Below, piece by piece: positions 49,201 through 61,965 of a stretch of 64,000 bases of DNA; within the stretch, counting starts at the first letter, position 1; each line of letters begins with the position of its first letter. A program made the translations under genes and the position numbers. The notes under the pieces were generated by a model. It saw only the letters and a list, made by a program, of their open reading frames with translations, did not search any database and had not been told where the DNA came from. The stretch comes from Rhabdornis inornatus. Lineage: Eukaryota; Chordata; Aves; Passeriformes; Rhabdornithidae. The stretch is taken from positions 62,001 through 126,000 of the forward strand of contig VWZS01000321.1 of assembly GCA_013397075.1 (NCBI GenBank). The letters run 5' to 3'.

Positions 49201-52200
49201 GAGGTCACACAGACCAAGAACATTGCCTCAGGTTTGGGTGGAGGTGGGATGAGTGGGGGGAAGGTTTTGGTAATAAAATGCTTAAATCCTTCCGTAGTTT
49301 AATTATTTCTTATTATTCCTAAAGGAAGAATGAAATCCCAGATCAAAGCGTACTCGGCAATGGATTTTCAATTAAAACCCAAACCCTCTAGAAAAAGTCC
49401 AGGTTTTCTCACTGGATGTTCAGCTGCCCAGTAACAGAACTTTAAAGCTGTAAGCCTCTTGTGATACTGGTATAATTTTTTTAAGCATTCTGATTTTTTT
49501 GTTGTTGTTTTATTTGTATGGAGTGCAAAATTCAAAATACTTCATCTATGATGCTTGGCTCAGTAAAATGTCAAACTCATACATTGGTGAAAAACTCTGT
49601 CATGACAAAAATAGGAAATGTTTCAATTTTAAATAAGTCACGTTCAACCGTCTGATTAGTTCAGCCACAGTCTGAAAATTTATGAGATTAAATAAAGCCT
49701 TTTCCTCCAGAAGGATTCTAGCTTAGGACAGCCAGGCATCAGTCCAGCATTAATACTCTATATCATCATGTCATTAATGTATATTTCATACAGACAATTC
49801 CTTAGGAACTGGCATTCTACTGCTCCCAAACTTGCTACCTTTTAATGAGACATTTTATAACAGACAAGAATTTTACTTGACAAAGCAGATCAAAGGTCTG
49901 TGGGTAATAATTGGCAGTGATTTATTTACTGATTTAATTAAACTCTTTCATTTAGTGCCATTATCTTCCCTCAGGCTGAAGTACAGGTAGCCAAGGCAGA
50001 CCACAAGCAGTCAAGGAAGCTCCCAGTAACAGAACCTTACTATCTGGCCTTATAACCAAGCCTTTTTTATCCTGACACCACCCAAAAAAAAATAAAATTA
50101 AGATCTCAAGATTTTTTGCCAAAACCAGGAAAGTATAAAACTCAGCGTCTTGTCTATACAGTTTGCAGCCTTTAGAGAGAGGACTTTTATGTATGTGTGC
50201 ATATATGTATTTTTTTATACCTAACAGCCCCTTCAACACCAATTTCTATAGTTCCCAGAGTGTTTAGTCACAAACCTTTATTTTTTTCAGTGTGGCATTT
50301 ATCTCTAACAAGCTAACTGGAAAAAGAAAAATAAAACTAGCATTTCCTGTAGTAGCCAAAAAAATACATCCTTAGAAAAAGGCCTAAAGTGGCATTGCAA
50401 TGACTCTAAAGTGACTCATTCACACTGACAGCCCAGGAAATAGAAAGACACACACACACACACAAAAGGCAGAGGATATAATTAAGTAGAGGAATTAATA
50501 GCAGGAGGTAGGATGTACATGGTCAGAGGTCCAACTTAGCACAGCCTAAAATTAAGGATTAAAAGGTCTAACTAGACAGGATTCTAACACTTCTGCTATA
50601 AAAGCAGACCTTTTTCAGCTCACTATAGTTCAGAGGCATTGTCTTTGCCCTATGATATCTTGCATTACCTACTAGGACTTGTGCAAAGGTTTCATTAGTC
50701 TTATCTGCAGCATTGTCTCCCAGCTGGCAGAGTTGGTGTTCCCTTAAAAAGTATTGCTGTAAATATGAAGAATGAAGTGAGCAGGAGTTCTACCACCTAT
50801 GTTTTGGTGGTGATACCTGAGTCAGTGATGAGCTGTCAATTAAACTGACTTCCACCAGAGTCACCAGAGCCTTGTGCTGTCACAGCAACTTAAGTTCAGG
50901 CAATGAACTGTGAATCATGAGCATGCAAACATTACTGACTGAAAGCAAAACCAATGGAAATTCCACCCCCTCATCCCAAATTATCTCTCCCTTTTTCTGT
51001 GCCCTGCTGTAGCACCTCTCACAATCTGTCAGTCCTGAGACCAGGGACTCCTTCCACTTCCTCCAAGAACTTCAAATTCCTTCTTGTCATGAAAGAGAAT
51101 TTTGGTTGGTTACCTACGTTTCACCATTTAGCATAAATGCTTTGCTGCTGCACTGTTCCAGTCCCTGAAATTGCCTAATGAAAACTGGAAAGTGAAGTGA
51201 AAACTAGGAACTACAGAGAAAATTTGGGAAAACTAATGTTTTTTATTAGCTTTTATGCTGAAAAGTTGTATAACCTGATGTCACTGTTTCAGATTTAAAC
51301 TCCCACCTTCTTTCTGCTTTTATGAAGGTTGTAAATGCTGCCTTTCAAGCACACCTGATAAAAGAATTGAAAAGAAAAGCCTTGTCATATTTTGAAATGG
51401 AAATTTTAAAAAATAAATTAATTTATAAACCCAGTGCAAGAAGTCTCTTCTTTTTTTCATAAGCCTGTAGACCTCTTGCTGTTTCATTTTCCTTAGTAAC
51501 TTCTTTCACTGTTGCTTTAAGACTGTTTTCCATTTTCCCAACCTTAGTCCAGGACCTATTTTTTCCCTTCTGCTGGTCTGTTCACATCTGGCACTAGGTA
51601 CTTCTGCCCTCCTGTCTCCACCCAGCTCCTCTTGTGACACAGCTCCAGATTCTAAATTCCTCCTCCACTGAGTTCTCCTTCTTGCCTGGCTCAGACAGGT
51701 GTCCCATTCATGGTGTCCATGACCCAGAGCTGGGAACTGGATGTTATCAGGTAGGCAGAGCTATAGTGACAGTAAGCCTTGGCTACAGAAGCCTGCAAAC
51801 AATTTTCCTAACTCCCTGACCAAGCAGTGCTAACTAAATTATAACTTCTGAAATTAAGACTGGTTTATTAAAATAACTGCAGTTTTCACAGGAACGCTGG
51901 GTTTGTCTACAGCAAATCACATAACTAGCTCATTTTCATTTTGATAAAGCTTCCAACAGGGAAAAGAAATCTTCTGCTCTTTTCAAAATATTTTTACATG
52001 TGGACTAAAGCAAATGACTTGTTTACATAATTTCATAAATCTTAATAAACAAAACAAACCCACTGCACTCAGGCCTGTACTGCTTGGACAGAAACTACCC
52101 GTTGGTAGCAAAAACATTGGCCATCTGATCTTATTGTCAAACAGGGAATGCTTTCAGTATCCTAATAAAAACCATTCCAGAGCACAAAACCCACTAGCAA

Positions 52201-55200
52201 AACAAACAAGCAGCAATATTAGTTACATCTAAGCACTATAAAGTGTCTAACCTGTTTTTTTCCTAGCAGTTTGGACTGTAGAAGTCCAGTCCATGTGTTC
52301 AAGTCTCAGCTGTGCTTATTGATAAACAGAAATGTATTTAGACGTCAGTTAGCTTAGCACAACCTGCTTTTCTAGTGGGGAGAGTAAATTCAGTACTATA
52401 TATATATGAGCCAGTGGTGTGTAATTTCCCATTTGCACACACTGTGGAAAATTGACTACTCAATTGTGAAGCTGTCAGACACTGAAAATACCACAGGCAG
52501 GCCCAGGAGGAAACTACTGCCACAGTGATGCCTCTTGTGACTGGTTTTGATCATACCCATTCACCTTTTGTAACCTCATCACCACATCAATCACATCTTC
52601 ACACACACAGAGGTACAAAATACAAATTTCCTTGCTCTGTCAGTCAAGTTGAGCTTACCTAGTCTATCTTCCCATCTGGAGACACCACAGACACTTTTCC
52701 TGCAGTGGATGTTTGACCATCACACAGGTTAGAAGTGCTGAAACTGCCTTCAGTGGGAATCACCCAGAATTCAGACTGCCTCAGATTATCACCCTACAGC
52801 CACTTTAAACCAACATAAAATAACAATGCCATAGAAAAGAAAGGTTGTACTCCCTCCATCTCCCACCCCACTACAGATCATATTTCTCATTTTGATGGCA
52901 GTGCCAGCTCCTGTGGACACAGAGCAAATGCCAACACACTTTGAGAGACTTTTCTTTAAGTTCCCAGAAAGAGTACCGAGTATGTACTTTACATAAAATT
53001 TGTATTTCTAACTACTTGCTGCAACTACCCTTTTCAATGTAGTTATGTTAAAATTAGTTCTCTTGGAATGCTTTATTTTCAGAAGGAAGGTTAAATTTTC
53101 TGAAAGGAAGTTGAGCTTTCCTGTGGCCCAACTTATACCCTGGGGGTCAAAAACCGAGTTTTAACTTCTCACTAAACTGTAAATCTAATTACCTGGTTAA
53201 CTTCAGAGCTACACTCAATTATGAGAGGCACTCATGAGGGAAGATGGCAGCAATACTAAAGATGGGAAACAAACAGCTGTATTAACAGCACAGGAAGTTA
53301 TTAAGAAACTGAACAAAGAGATGTGAGAGAAAATTAAAAGGATTAAAATAAGCCTATTTTGCTGTGAAGTAACTGTGAGGGGAAAGGAATTATACAATTC
53401 TCCATATGGTTTTGATTCATTCTGTCCCCAGGGGCACTCTGTCCCCATTGTAAAGTTAAATGGTTTCAGAAGAGGAACATACAGAAGTGGGTAATTTGTC
53501 CTTGTTTTTAAAGACAGTTTTCCCTGGTTTCACTGTGAAGAGCAACTTCAAATAGGAAGACTCCATCAGCCTCTCCTGACTCTCTAAAGAGAAAAATATG
53601 ACTGTTCAGAATGCAGCCCAAACAAACAACACTATTAACTACTGGCATTTGACAGATTTTAAACACTTCACACCAAAATTGAGATATGACAGTCACGTAA
53701 ACCTCAACGCTACTAAGTTCTACTGATATTCTTTTTTAAATTTAAACATTTCTTTTCTTCTTCCTGTACACATGCTCTGAGTCCTCCTGGCAGACATTCT
53801 CAGACTTAACTGAATGTACACCAACGAATCATGACAGTAAAAAAGCACTTAAAGCAGATCCACCTTATTTTACAATGCAAGCTACTGCCAGAATCACCTT
53901 TTTAAAGTAAATATAGATATTAAAGCAACCTTCCAGAATGTGAGAGACTGTGTAATGGTCTTTTTTTTCCAGAGGAGATTTTTTTTTCCAGAAACAATCC
54001 TAATTCCACTGATATATCAGTGGGAAAAGTCTGTGTTCTGTACCCTAAAAGTAATGCAAGACGCACAAAATCAGAATAGCATAAAGGATATCAGTGCCCC
54101 TGCGCTGGAGAACACTGGGGTACCAGGTTCTGCTTCTGTTTATGCACTTGGAAGGGTTTTTTGAGAAACACAGTCCTTGTAGGTAGAACTGGAGCTGAGT
54201 AATTCTCCTTCTCTAACTGTGGACCTGGACACGTTCTGGGAGTCTGGTAGGATGCTCCTTCTTTTACACCCTTGCTTTATTTCCAAGATCGCTTTTCCTC
54301 TAATTTCTTAAAACTTCCCCTTCCCAGAAAATCTGCCTCATATTTGAATGCTGTCCCTCCCTTCCCTTCAAATCTAAAATAGACACCAAAGAGTCAAATT
54401 TTTACCACTGGGCTTTCAAAATTACTCTCTGATGAGATTAAGGATAGATACACTCAATGCCATTAAATTTCTATCTGTCCTGAGTCAGAAACATAAAACT
54501 CTAATTCTGCATTTCAAATATTGCTAGATGAATAACAATTAAGTTTCTATGAACAATATTAGCAAATGTGGACATAGCACTAAAAACCTAAATGCATCTT
54601 AAACATCATGTAGCTACACCAGAGAGCTGAAAAGCTTTAAAATTCAAAATTACAAACTATGCAATGCACAACGTGAGGACAAATGTACAGATAACTGAAA
54701 GGCAATTTAAAGGGCATTTGATGACTCTCTGGCATAAAAGTCATAAAATTTTCAATTAAATTGATTCATCAAGCAATTGGCCACATGGCTGCTTTTTAAT
54801 GAATCATTTCACATGAGGCATTATTTGACAGGAGAAAAAGCCAGAGCAGGATGTGTTTTAATCACCTTTACCTCCTCAACATTGTTCTGTGTACAGTACA
54901 CACAAAGTAAACTTGATTATAATTCTCAAATTCAGCTCAAACAATAATTCAGAGAAATCTGCTGTGGATACAGATACTTGCTGCCTTCACAGACAGTAAT
55001 AAATGTCTCACAGTGAAATTAAATAATGGGGAGAAGGTTCCAAAGGGCAAAGGCTGACAGCTTTGCCCAAGTAGGTGTCTAGCAATTCCTCCAGCACACC
55101 CTTGCTGTCCCTATCTGCACTGACAGCTGCACTTCCTGTCCCTGTGTCTGTCCATAAGACACTCAGGAAGGAAGGTTTATATCTTCATATGCTTCCCATG

Positions 55201-56095
55201 AAAGTTTCATGGCTAATTCCTGGAGCACTGAGTCAGACTGACCATCCACACACTCTCCTCCCAATCCAAATTGCTATTAATCTCCCCACTCCTAATTTCC
55301 CATTGTTATGGGCCTTTTCCTCTTATAAATTGCCTTTTCTTTTAACATATTAGCCAATTCTAGCAATATTTTAAAATACAGGCTAGTATCACTGTTTGTT
55401 TTTTTTTTCTTTTTACCCAGTTACTAAAACAGAAGTTTGCATCAACTATTCTAAGTAAAATATTACAAAATATTCTGCAGACCGTGCATTTGTTACACTG
55501 ATACAACTGGGCGCCTCATTCATTACCCTCATTAAGGGTTTCTTGTAAATTTCAAATATACTGTGAGTGAAATTGGCTTTTGTTTTATCAGCTTAATTTG
55601 ATTCTCCTAAAATCTTCCTGTACTTCTCAAAATATGAATTGCTTCAGATGTTAGTTGCCTCAATTTGAATTGGATTTGAAACAGCCTGGCAGACCACTCT
55701 GCTTGAATCAAGCCTCTCTTGGATCTACTGCAGTGGAGAAATTGCTCCAAAAAGCAAGAGCTTGTCTTCAAACTCGAGCTATTGATCAGAATTAACTTAT
55801 TCAGCTTTAGGACAGCTTCCTTTCCAAGAACTGTCTTGGATCTTAAAATACCTCAGACTGAGATTATGACAATCAAATATTAGTTGTATTAATCACACAA
55901 GTATATTCATTGTCGTGCTGTTCCAAATTTGCAGAGGAAAAGAAGTCTCCCTTTTGGCAGCACTCTTTGCTGGACTTTGAATCTAAACATCTGACTACTG
56001 CATCTAAAGAAAAGCCACCAGTCGATACTGCTTTCGGCAGCTAAAGGAAAAAGAATTACTCAGTTCAAACCGAAAGTCTGCTGCAAAGTACTCAC
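46257..56095. other. TFPI: TFPI first intron
   Basis: About 9.8 kb with no coding exon recognised. It contains small simple repeats, such as a CA run at about 50450-50463 and a TA run near 52397-52406. An additional non-coding 5' exon, as occurs in human TFPI, may be present but cannot be recognised from sequence alone. Confidence 0.6.
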
Positions 56096-56400
56096 CAAAC
56101 TCCAAGCAACAGTTCATGAAGAAAGAGGGAATTCCTGAATGAGAGCCGAATATGATCCTCTCCTCCGAGTTCCCGTTGAAGGGGTGTGGTGTAAGCTACA
56201 AAGGCAGGGCTGCAGGCTGATGTGGCCGGAGCGGACTCCAGCCTGGGGATTGCTCAGCTCGCCGCCGCTCCGGCCCTTTGCAGCACACGGGCTCGCTCCG
56301 GGCACCAGTCAGAATCTGCGGCAGCGGCGGGAATGTTTCCTGTTTGAGGTTCCCATCTGCCTGGGGCTCGGAGCCACTGTTTTCCAAACAGCACGAGCTA
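56096..56400 (-). promoter_or_regulatory. TFPI: TFPI promoter region and non-coding exon 1
   Basis: A GC-rich, CpG-bearing patch spans about 56139-56410. On the minus strand it leads to a consensus donor GGAGTTTG|GTGAGTAC (exon end 56096, GT at 56095-56094). Upstream there is a TTTAAA element near 56412-56418 and an AGGAAA ETS-type core near 56340. The transcription start is not fixed, so the upper limit is nominal. The exon contains an ATG at 56117 which, if exon 1 joins directly to 46256, is in frame with the main start codon. Confidence 0.7.
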
Positions 56401-59400
56401 AAGGAACGCACCTTTAAAGAGTGAGAGACTGTAGGATCATTTATTCATTGTACCTGGCAGGCTCTGATGCGGCTCCTAAGGATGCCCCATGGCAAATTTA
56501 AGAGATGCAGTGTGATGGACCGCTGTGTTTTGTCTTTTTGAGCGAAGCCACGCTGCTCACCCGGCTGTCCGGAGCTGTTCACAAAGGCTGTTCTGCCTGC
56601 AGCTACAACATCCCATCTACTTAAACATCACACCAGTACGTGCTAAAACTCGAGATCAGGGTCATTAAGAGTACTATGGCTGACGATAGGGAGACCTTGT
56701 TACTCGTGCACGTAGAGACTCATGTCCAAAATCTCAATGTTGGACAGACAGGATGGGAATTTCCCAGGTAAGGGATTAAACAGTAAGAGAGACAGAAATA
56801 CCAGCTAAAGTACAATAACTCACACAGTCACTAGCTGTAGCTCACTGTAATTACTTCTAAACAAAGACAGGCAGTTAAATCACTTTCATTGAAGGTTATA
56901 TTCAGCTGTTCATCACCATCCTGAAACAGACTGGCAGTTTGTCCTGGTCAGTTAATGGATTGACTATCTCTAACAGAGACAGAAGGGCTCCTGGCAGCTC
57001 CTTAGATCACCTGGCTATTGTTCCTGACTGTAAAAACGGCTGTAATACTTTTCAGAACAAAGTCAGTGGTCAGCTGAGTCTACTTACTGTGAACTGGGTC
57101 AATAATCAAATGGACTAACCATCCTGAAATGGACTAGAAGCACTCCCAAAATAAAGAGGCAGCTCAAATGTCTGGAGCCAGGTTCTACCATGCAGTTACT
57201 GATTAGCAGCTCAGGTAAAGCAAGAGGCAAGCCAGCTGCAGAGGTCAGTGAAAAGGAAATGGTCAGTCTGTCATTTGTTTCACACCACAGCAAATGAAAA
57301 ACATTGTGTTGAGAATTAGGATCTATCAGTGCTAGCCATAAATCTATTTGAGGGTCACCAGAAAGGCAGTCCAAAGCAGATACACTAAAATTACACCATG
57401 ACTTAAAGAAGTTCTGTACATTTACAACAGAAACAAAACTCACTAGATTTCAAAAAACGTACATCTCCACTTTGATAATGCATCTTTACGGATGAACACG
57501 AATCTGTGTGGTTAGTTTCAAACCTGCTCCACTCTACAAGAAATTTACAAAGATTTTGCTTTGGTTTTAGTTGTACTGGATGCTAAATGGTCTGAAATTG
57601 CAAGTCTGCGCAAATTTATTTCAAATCTAGGGACTAGGCCTGGCCATAATTTCAAGTGGATTTTTTGTTGTTTTTATGAGATTTTTTTTAAATGAACGTA
57701 CACAAAACAGAATTCTGATTGTGTCAGTATGTTAGCATCAGTCTTTTCCTCACAAGATCTTACTCAAGTAACTCAAAGGAATTCTGAAAGATGTAGTCCA
57801 CACAGACGTAAAAAAAGAAAAGGGAAAAACTACAGTTTAAAACACATTTAACACCTTATCGTCGAAAGGGGGAGAAAAACATAAAAAGAAAAGTACTTTA
57901 AAGAACATAGAAAACAATGTAACCCTTATTTTAATTATAAGTTAGGCTAAGAACTCTTTGGTGTATAATGAAACAGAATGAGAGTAAAAAGGCCGCCATG
58001 TGCTCAAGGAACTCATACTTAAAAGAAAAATTCCAAGAAAACTCCTTAGTTTTCAGATAAGCAGTTTTGCTTTCTATTCTGTTGATACCTCTCCAGCTCC
58101 CACATGCAGTCCTCCTAATTTAGTTGCTGGGAATTAATTTAGTTGCCCTCCTAATTTAGTTTGCATTGTAACTGCAACATAAAAGGCTTCAGTTGAAACT
58201 AGAAGCAGAGGATGAAAACAAAACTGATTCAAACCTTTATTGTGATCAGAGAGTTCCATTCAGCTTTGACAGTCCTAGACAATCACACTAATCTCTGGCC
58301 TGCCCTGAAGCCTGCTGCTAACTCTTGTCTGTCCACAGTGGAAAACGTGAGGAGGTATCAATTAGCAAACGCATACAACAGTACAGCTAGAGCAAACTAA
58401 AACAGAGATGCCATGAAAAAAATTGTTTGTATGTATTTGCCATGCTCAGTATTTGGCTCTAAAGGGTCCAAAGCCGAGATGATTAGAATTTAATCTTCTG
58501 ACAGTGCATAGAATTATTCCCAACAAACTGGGAGATCAGGGAATTAAAAAAAAAAAAAAAGGAATGTCTACATAAGAGGCCAGCATCATTACAAGTCTGA
58601 TGAACAAACAGATGCTGCTTGAAAAGGCACACTGCCAGCTATCCTCTGGCCACAGAAAAAACTCCTTTTACTCCATGTTGTCAGCTGGGAGCTCTCACCA
58701 TGAAGCTGCTTCAGGTGACAGCCCCACTTTTTCCAAGAGCAAAACAGGAGACAATGTGCAATCCCAGGAAAGCCCTAGCCTTGAGTTCTGCCTATCAGCC
58801 TGCAGAAGGTAGGCAAGGATAACAAGACAAACGGTAAAAGTCTTTGCCTGTGCAAAATGCTTACAGCACACAGCTTAAAAACACCTGACTTCCTTGAGAC
58901 ACAGCAGTGGCTTCAGGCCAGGTACTCCACCCTTCTCTCTACCATGTCACTGTACTACACAACCTACATTTCTACCAGAGTGTGGCAAGCTGCTTCTGCA
59001 CTGACATTTTTAGTGCAAGCAGGCCATCAGGTAAGAGCTAATAACTACCCTGAGAGATTCAGAGGACTGGGGCAGGGTCACTGTCCTCTGCAATGGCTGT
59101 TACTATGCACATGTATTCACATGCTGACTGAAATCAATGGAAGGAAAGACAGTGAACTACAAATTCAAATCTTCCTAATCTGTAAATTTTTATTTGTATA
59201 TAGTGCATGGGTTTCTAGGAGAATAAGCTATACTACACCATAGCCCTAAGTAGACGCTGATGCACATGTATTCAATCTTGTAACTGTTTTACTGTACCAG
59301 AACAGAGATAAAGTAACACAAAATTATATTATAAGTTTTATTTGTGCATATAAAATAAAATTAATATTTTAAGCTTTATTTCTGAGGCAAAATTCACTGT

Positions 59401-59509
59401 CACACAGTTGGGAAAAGACAAAGGCTTGCAGAAGCTGTTGCTCACACGTGCCTCTCAGTGAGGGTGTGACACAGGTGGAGCTTTAGCAATACAGAACCTG
59501 TGATGCCTT

Positions 59510-59524
59510 GTTGCCCTCTAGCGA
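59510..59524 (-). promoter_or_regulatory. Weak CTCF-like motif
   Basis: The minus strand reads TCGCTAGAGGGCAAC, matching the CTCF core consensus at 12 of 15 positions. It lies about 3 kb upstream of the TFPI promoter and has the same orientation as the motif at 18733. Confidence 0.3.
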
Positions 59525-61930
59525 TGCCTCTTGGTTTTCCACTGCTTAGGTCTCAAAAAATTTCCTCAGAGCTGAGAGCTGTCTGCCTCCTACCTTCAAC
59601 AAACTGAATCATAACTTAATACTTCTACTGAGGCTTGAACGAGATGTGAAAACACGGGTATTTCTGAATCCTCATAAGGAGTAAGGAACTCGCGATTAAA
59701 CCAGCAGGAAAACCAGCATAGGTGCCTGAGCCCAGGGAGAGCCAAGATGTGGCAGTCACTGTCACCTTAGAGAACAGAGCACCACAGCAAACAGGTGCAG
59801 AGGGAACACTCAGGTACCTATCAGAGACCCCACATTTGCACTATCAGCAGCACTGCTGTGCTCAAGTGTGAGATTATTTTAACATTAGCTGATCATGTGT
59901 ATTTTCCAGATAAGGTCATCTACATGTCCATGACACACAAAACCCTAACTAGGTTCTATAATAAGAACATAACTTGGTTTCCTTTCAGTATGAGTTTTAC
60001 AAATGGCTCTATTACTGATTGATACTTGTTCTATTATTTTTATTGTGGTCTCCCAAGTAAAAACACGTGAATGGAAGTGAAAGATCTTCCTAAGTGAAAG
60101 CAAAATCAGAATCCAGCAGCTGTGACTTGAAAAGCTCCCTCTGATGCAGTCCTCTGTCCCCTCTTATTGCTTCTTTCCTGTAACTTTCTGATCTTATTAG
60201 AAACCATGGCTATCTCAACGGTTTTCTAAAAACTGAAATGAACACAGAAGGTCACTCTTTTCTGAAAGCAGAACATTGAGATAGGACAGAAGCAGTCTGA
60301 ATTTTTGGAGTTGTCTCATGGTACTTTCTCCAAAGTAATAGTAACCAAGTAACACATTTAGGCAATATATTACTGATGGAAATGTAGGAACATCTTTAAA
60401 AGGGAGAATCTTCAACACTTAACACCCAAATTTATTTTTGCTGGGGTTTTGTACTTTGAAAATCAAACCTTTAACAGGGCTATCAAGGGTAAGTTCGGTA
60501 AGTGGACTATCCTAATGTGCTTTTTCCTTCAGGGGTGAGAAGAGGAAAGAAATTGAGTGGTGGAAAGTGATTATCAGATCAATTTCTTACTAGTTGAAAA
60601 TCTTCCCAAGTTGAACTACCTAGCCTGTTTGAGTAGCAGCAAGGAATACATTCAGCATCTGCCTTTCTGATTTCCAAGCCCAGTTGTCTTATGGTGAGCA
60701 ATTGGTTCTCCTGAAATTAAACTGCTCTGCCCAGCAGAAGTACAGAGGTTGTGCAGTCAGCTGATGCTGTTGCTCTTTTTCCTGAAAGAAGTTGAGCTTT
60801 TAAAATTTTACCTCCATCAAATGCAGGACTTAATAAATAACTAAACCAAAAATGCTCTCCTTTTATTAAGCAGAACACTTCGTCGCTTTCTATCCTATAG
60901 AAGCCCAGTACTAGCATACCACCAAAATATAACATTCCCTGTGTTGATACCAGATGAAGCAGGGGGTAAATACCCAGCATATTTAATAATCTGAATATTG
61001 TTTAGAATGAGCAGAGAGAAGCAATGCAACCCGAAGGATTTTTCTTTTCCTGTATCACAATCAAACTACTGCCTCTTGCCAAAGGACAGATGTGACAAAC
61101 TTTCGCATTTCTTGTTTCCATCTGGGCAGTTGTTTCCTTTTTAATTCATTTTTCTGTGCATTTCTTTTTGCTTAAGACCTTACATAACTCTTTTTTTTAA
61201 CTCATCAGTTTCTTAAGAGTAAAACATGAACAGCTTGGAGCATGCCTTGAAGTTGAAATCCTGAAAAATTAGTTCCCACTACTACCTTTTTTAAAAGCCC
61301 AGAGATAAGCTAATTCTGTAGCACAATTAAAGGAATCAAAGTACAGGACATATCATGTGACATATAATTTGGAATAATGTGGAGATTTCAAGACTCATAG
61401 CCAAGAGAAGTGAAACTGGATGACTAAGGAAGTAGGGGGTCAGGTCAGAATCAAATGACACTCAATTTTAGAGTCAGCAGCTTTATGAAGTGTGAACTTC
61501 ATTTAGAAACTCACTATAGCTTCAACCAAAACAGAAAAAGGGATGTCTCATGTAAAAACACAGTAAGCATTTTGTCATCTTCCCTACAAAAGGCAGGTTT
61601 CTTATTCCTTTTTGGGTTTTTTATTTAATTTATTTGAAAAATTGAAAGAAATTTCCATCATACAGATGCATTTAGATCTGAGGTAGATCATATCTACAGC
61701 AAAATAGAGTAGAAATACTACCTACTGAATTCTGCTTTGTTAAATAATAAAAAACTGAGTATGTGTAGGCTCATTCAGCAAGTTGCTTGACTGGACAAAA
61801 CACTTGTCTTAAAATAATATATTCCTTACTTCCTACTTCTGAAGCAGATATGGGTTAATTCAATACAGAAGTTTTCTTGATTACTTATTTATCATTACAT
61901 TCATTCTCCCGTGGCATTTCTAATTATCCT

Positions 61931-61965
61931 CTTAATGAGTCCAGTGTTGCTTAATGAGTCCAGTT
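61931..61965. repeat. 19-bp tandem duplication
   Basis: The unit CTTAATGAGTCCAGTGTTG is followed at once by a second, slightly altered copy beginning CTTAATGAGTCCAGT. Small local duplication in intergenic DNA. Confidence 0.8.

Larger units (their letters stand above)
21955..56420 (-). other. TFPI: TFPI gene, whole transcription unit (ends approximate)
   Basis: TFPI encodes the secreted or cell-surface Kunitz inhibitor that blocks factor Xa and the tissue factor-factor VIIa complex at the start of coagulation. The window holds one GC-rich non-coding exon, a signal-peptide exon, three Kunitz exons in the right order, linker exons, and separate alpha and beta 3' ends. Spliced coding length is 1053 nt for alpha with both linker exons and 855 nt for beta. 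Every internal coding exon starts and ends in phase 1. At about 34 kb the gene is compact, as expected for a bird. A further non-coding 5' exon between 46.3 and 56.1 kb cannot be excluded. Confidence 0.95.

Noticed and set aside
57099..57443. 114-codon minus frame upstream of TFPI
   Set aside because: No motif, no promoter or splice context, and ordinary intergenic composition.
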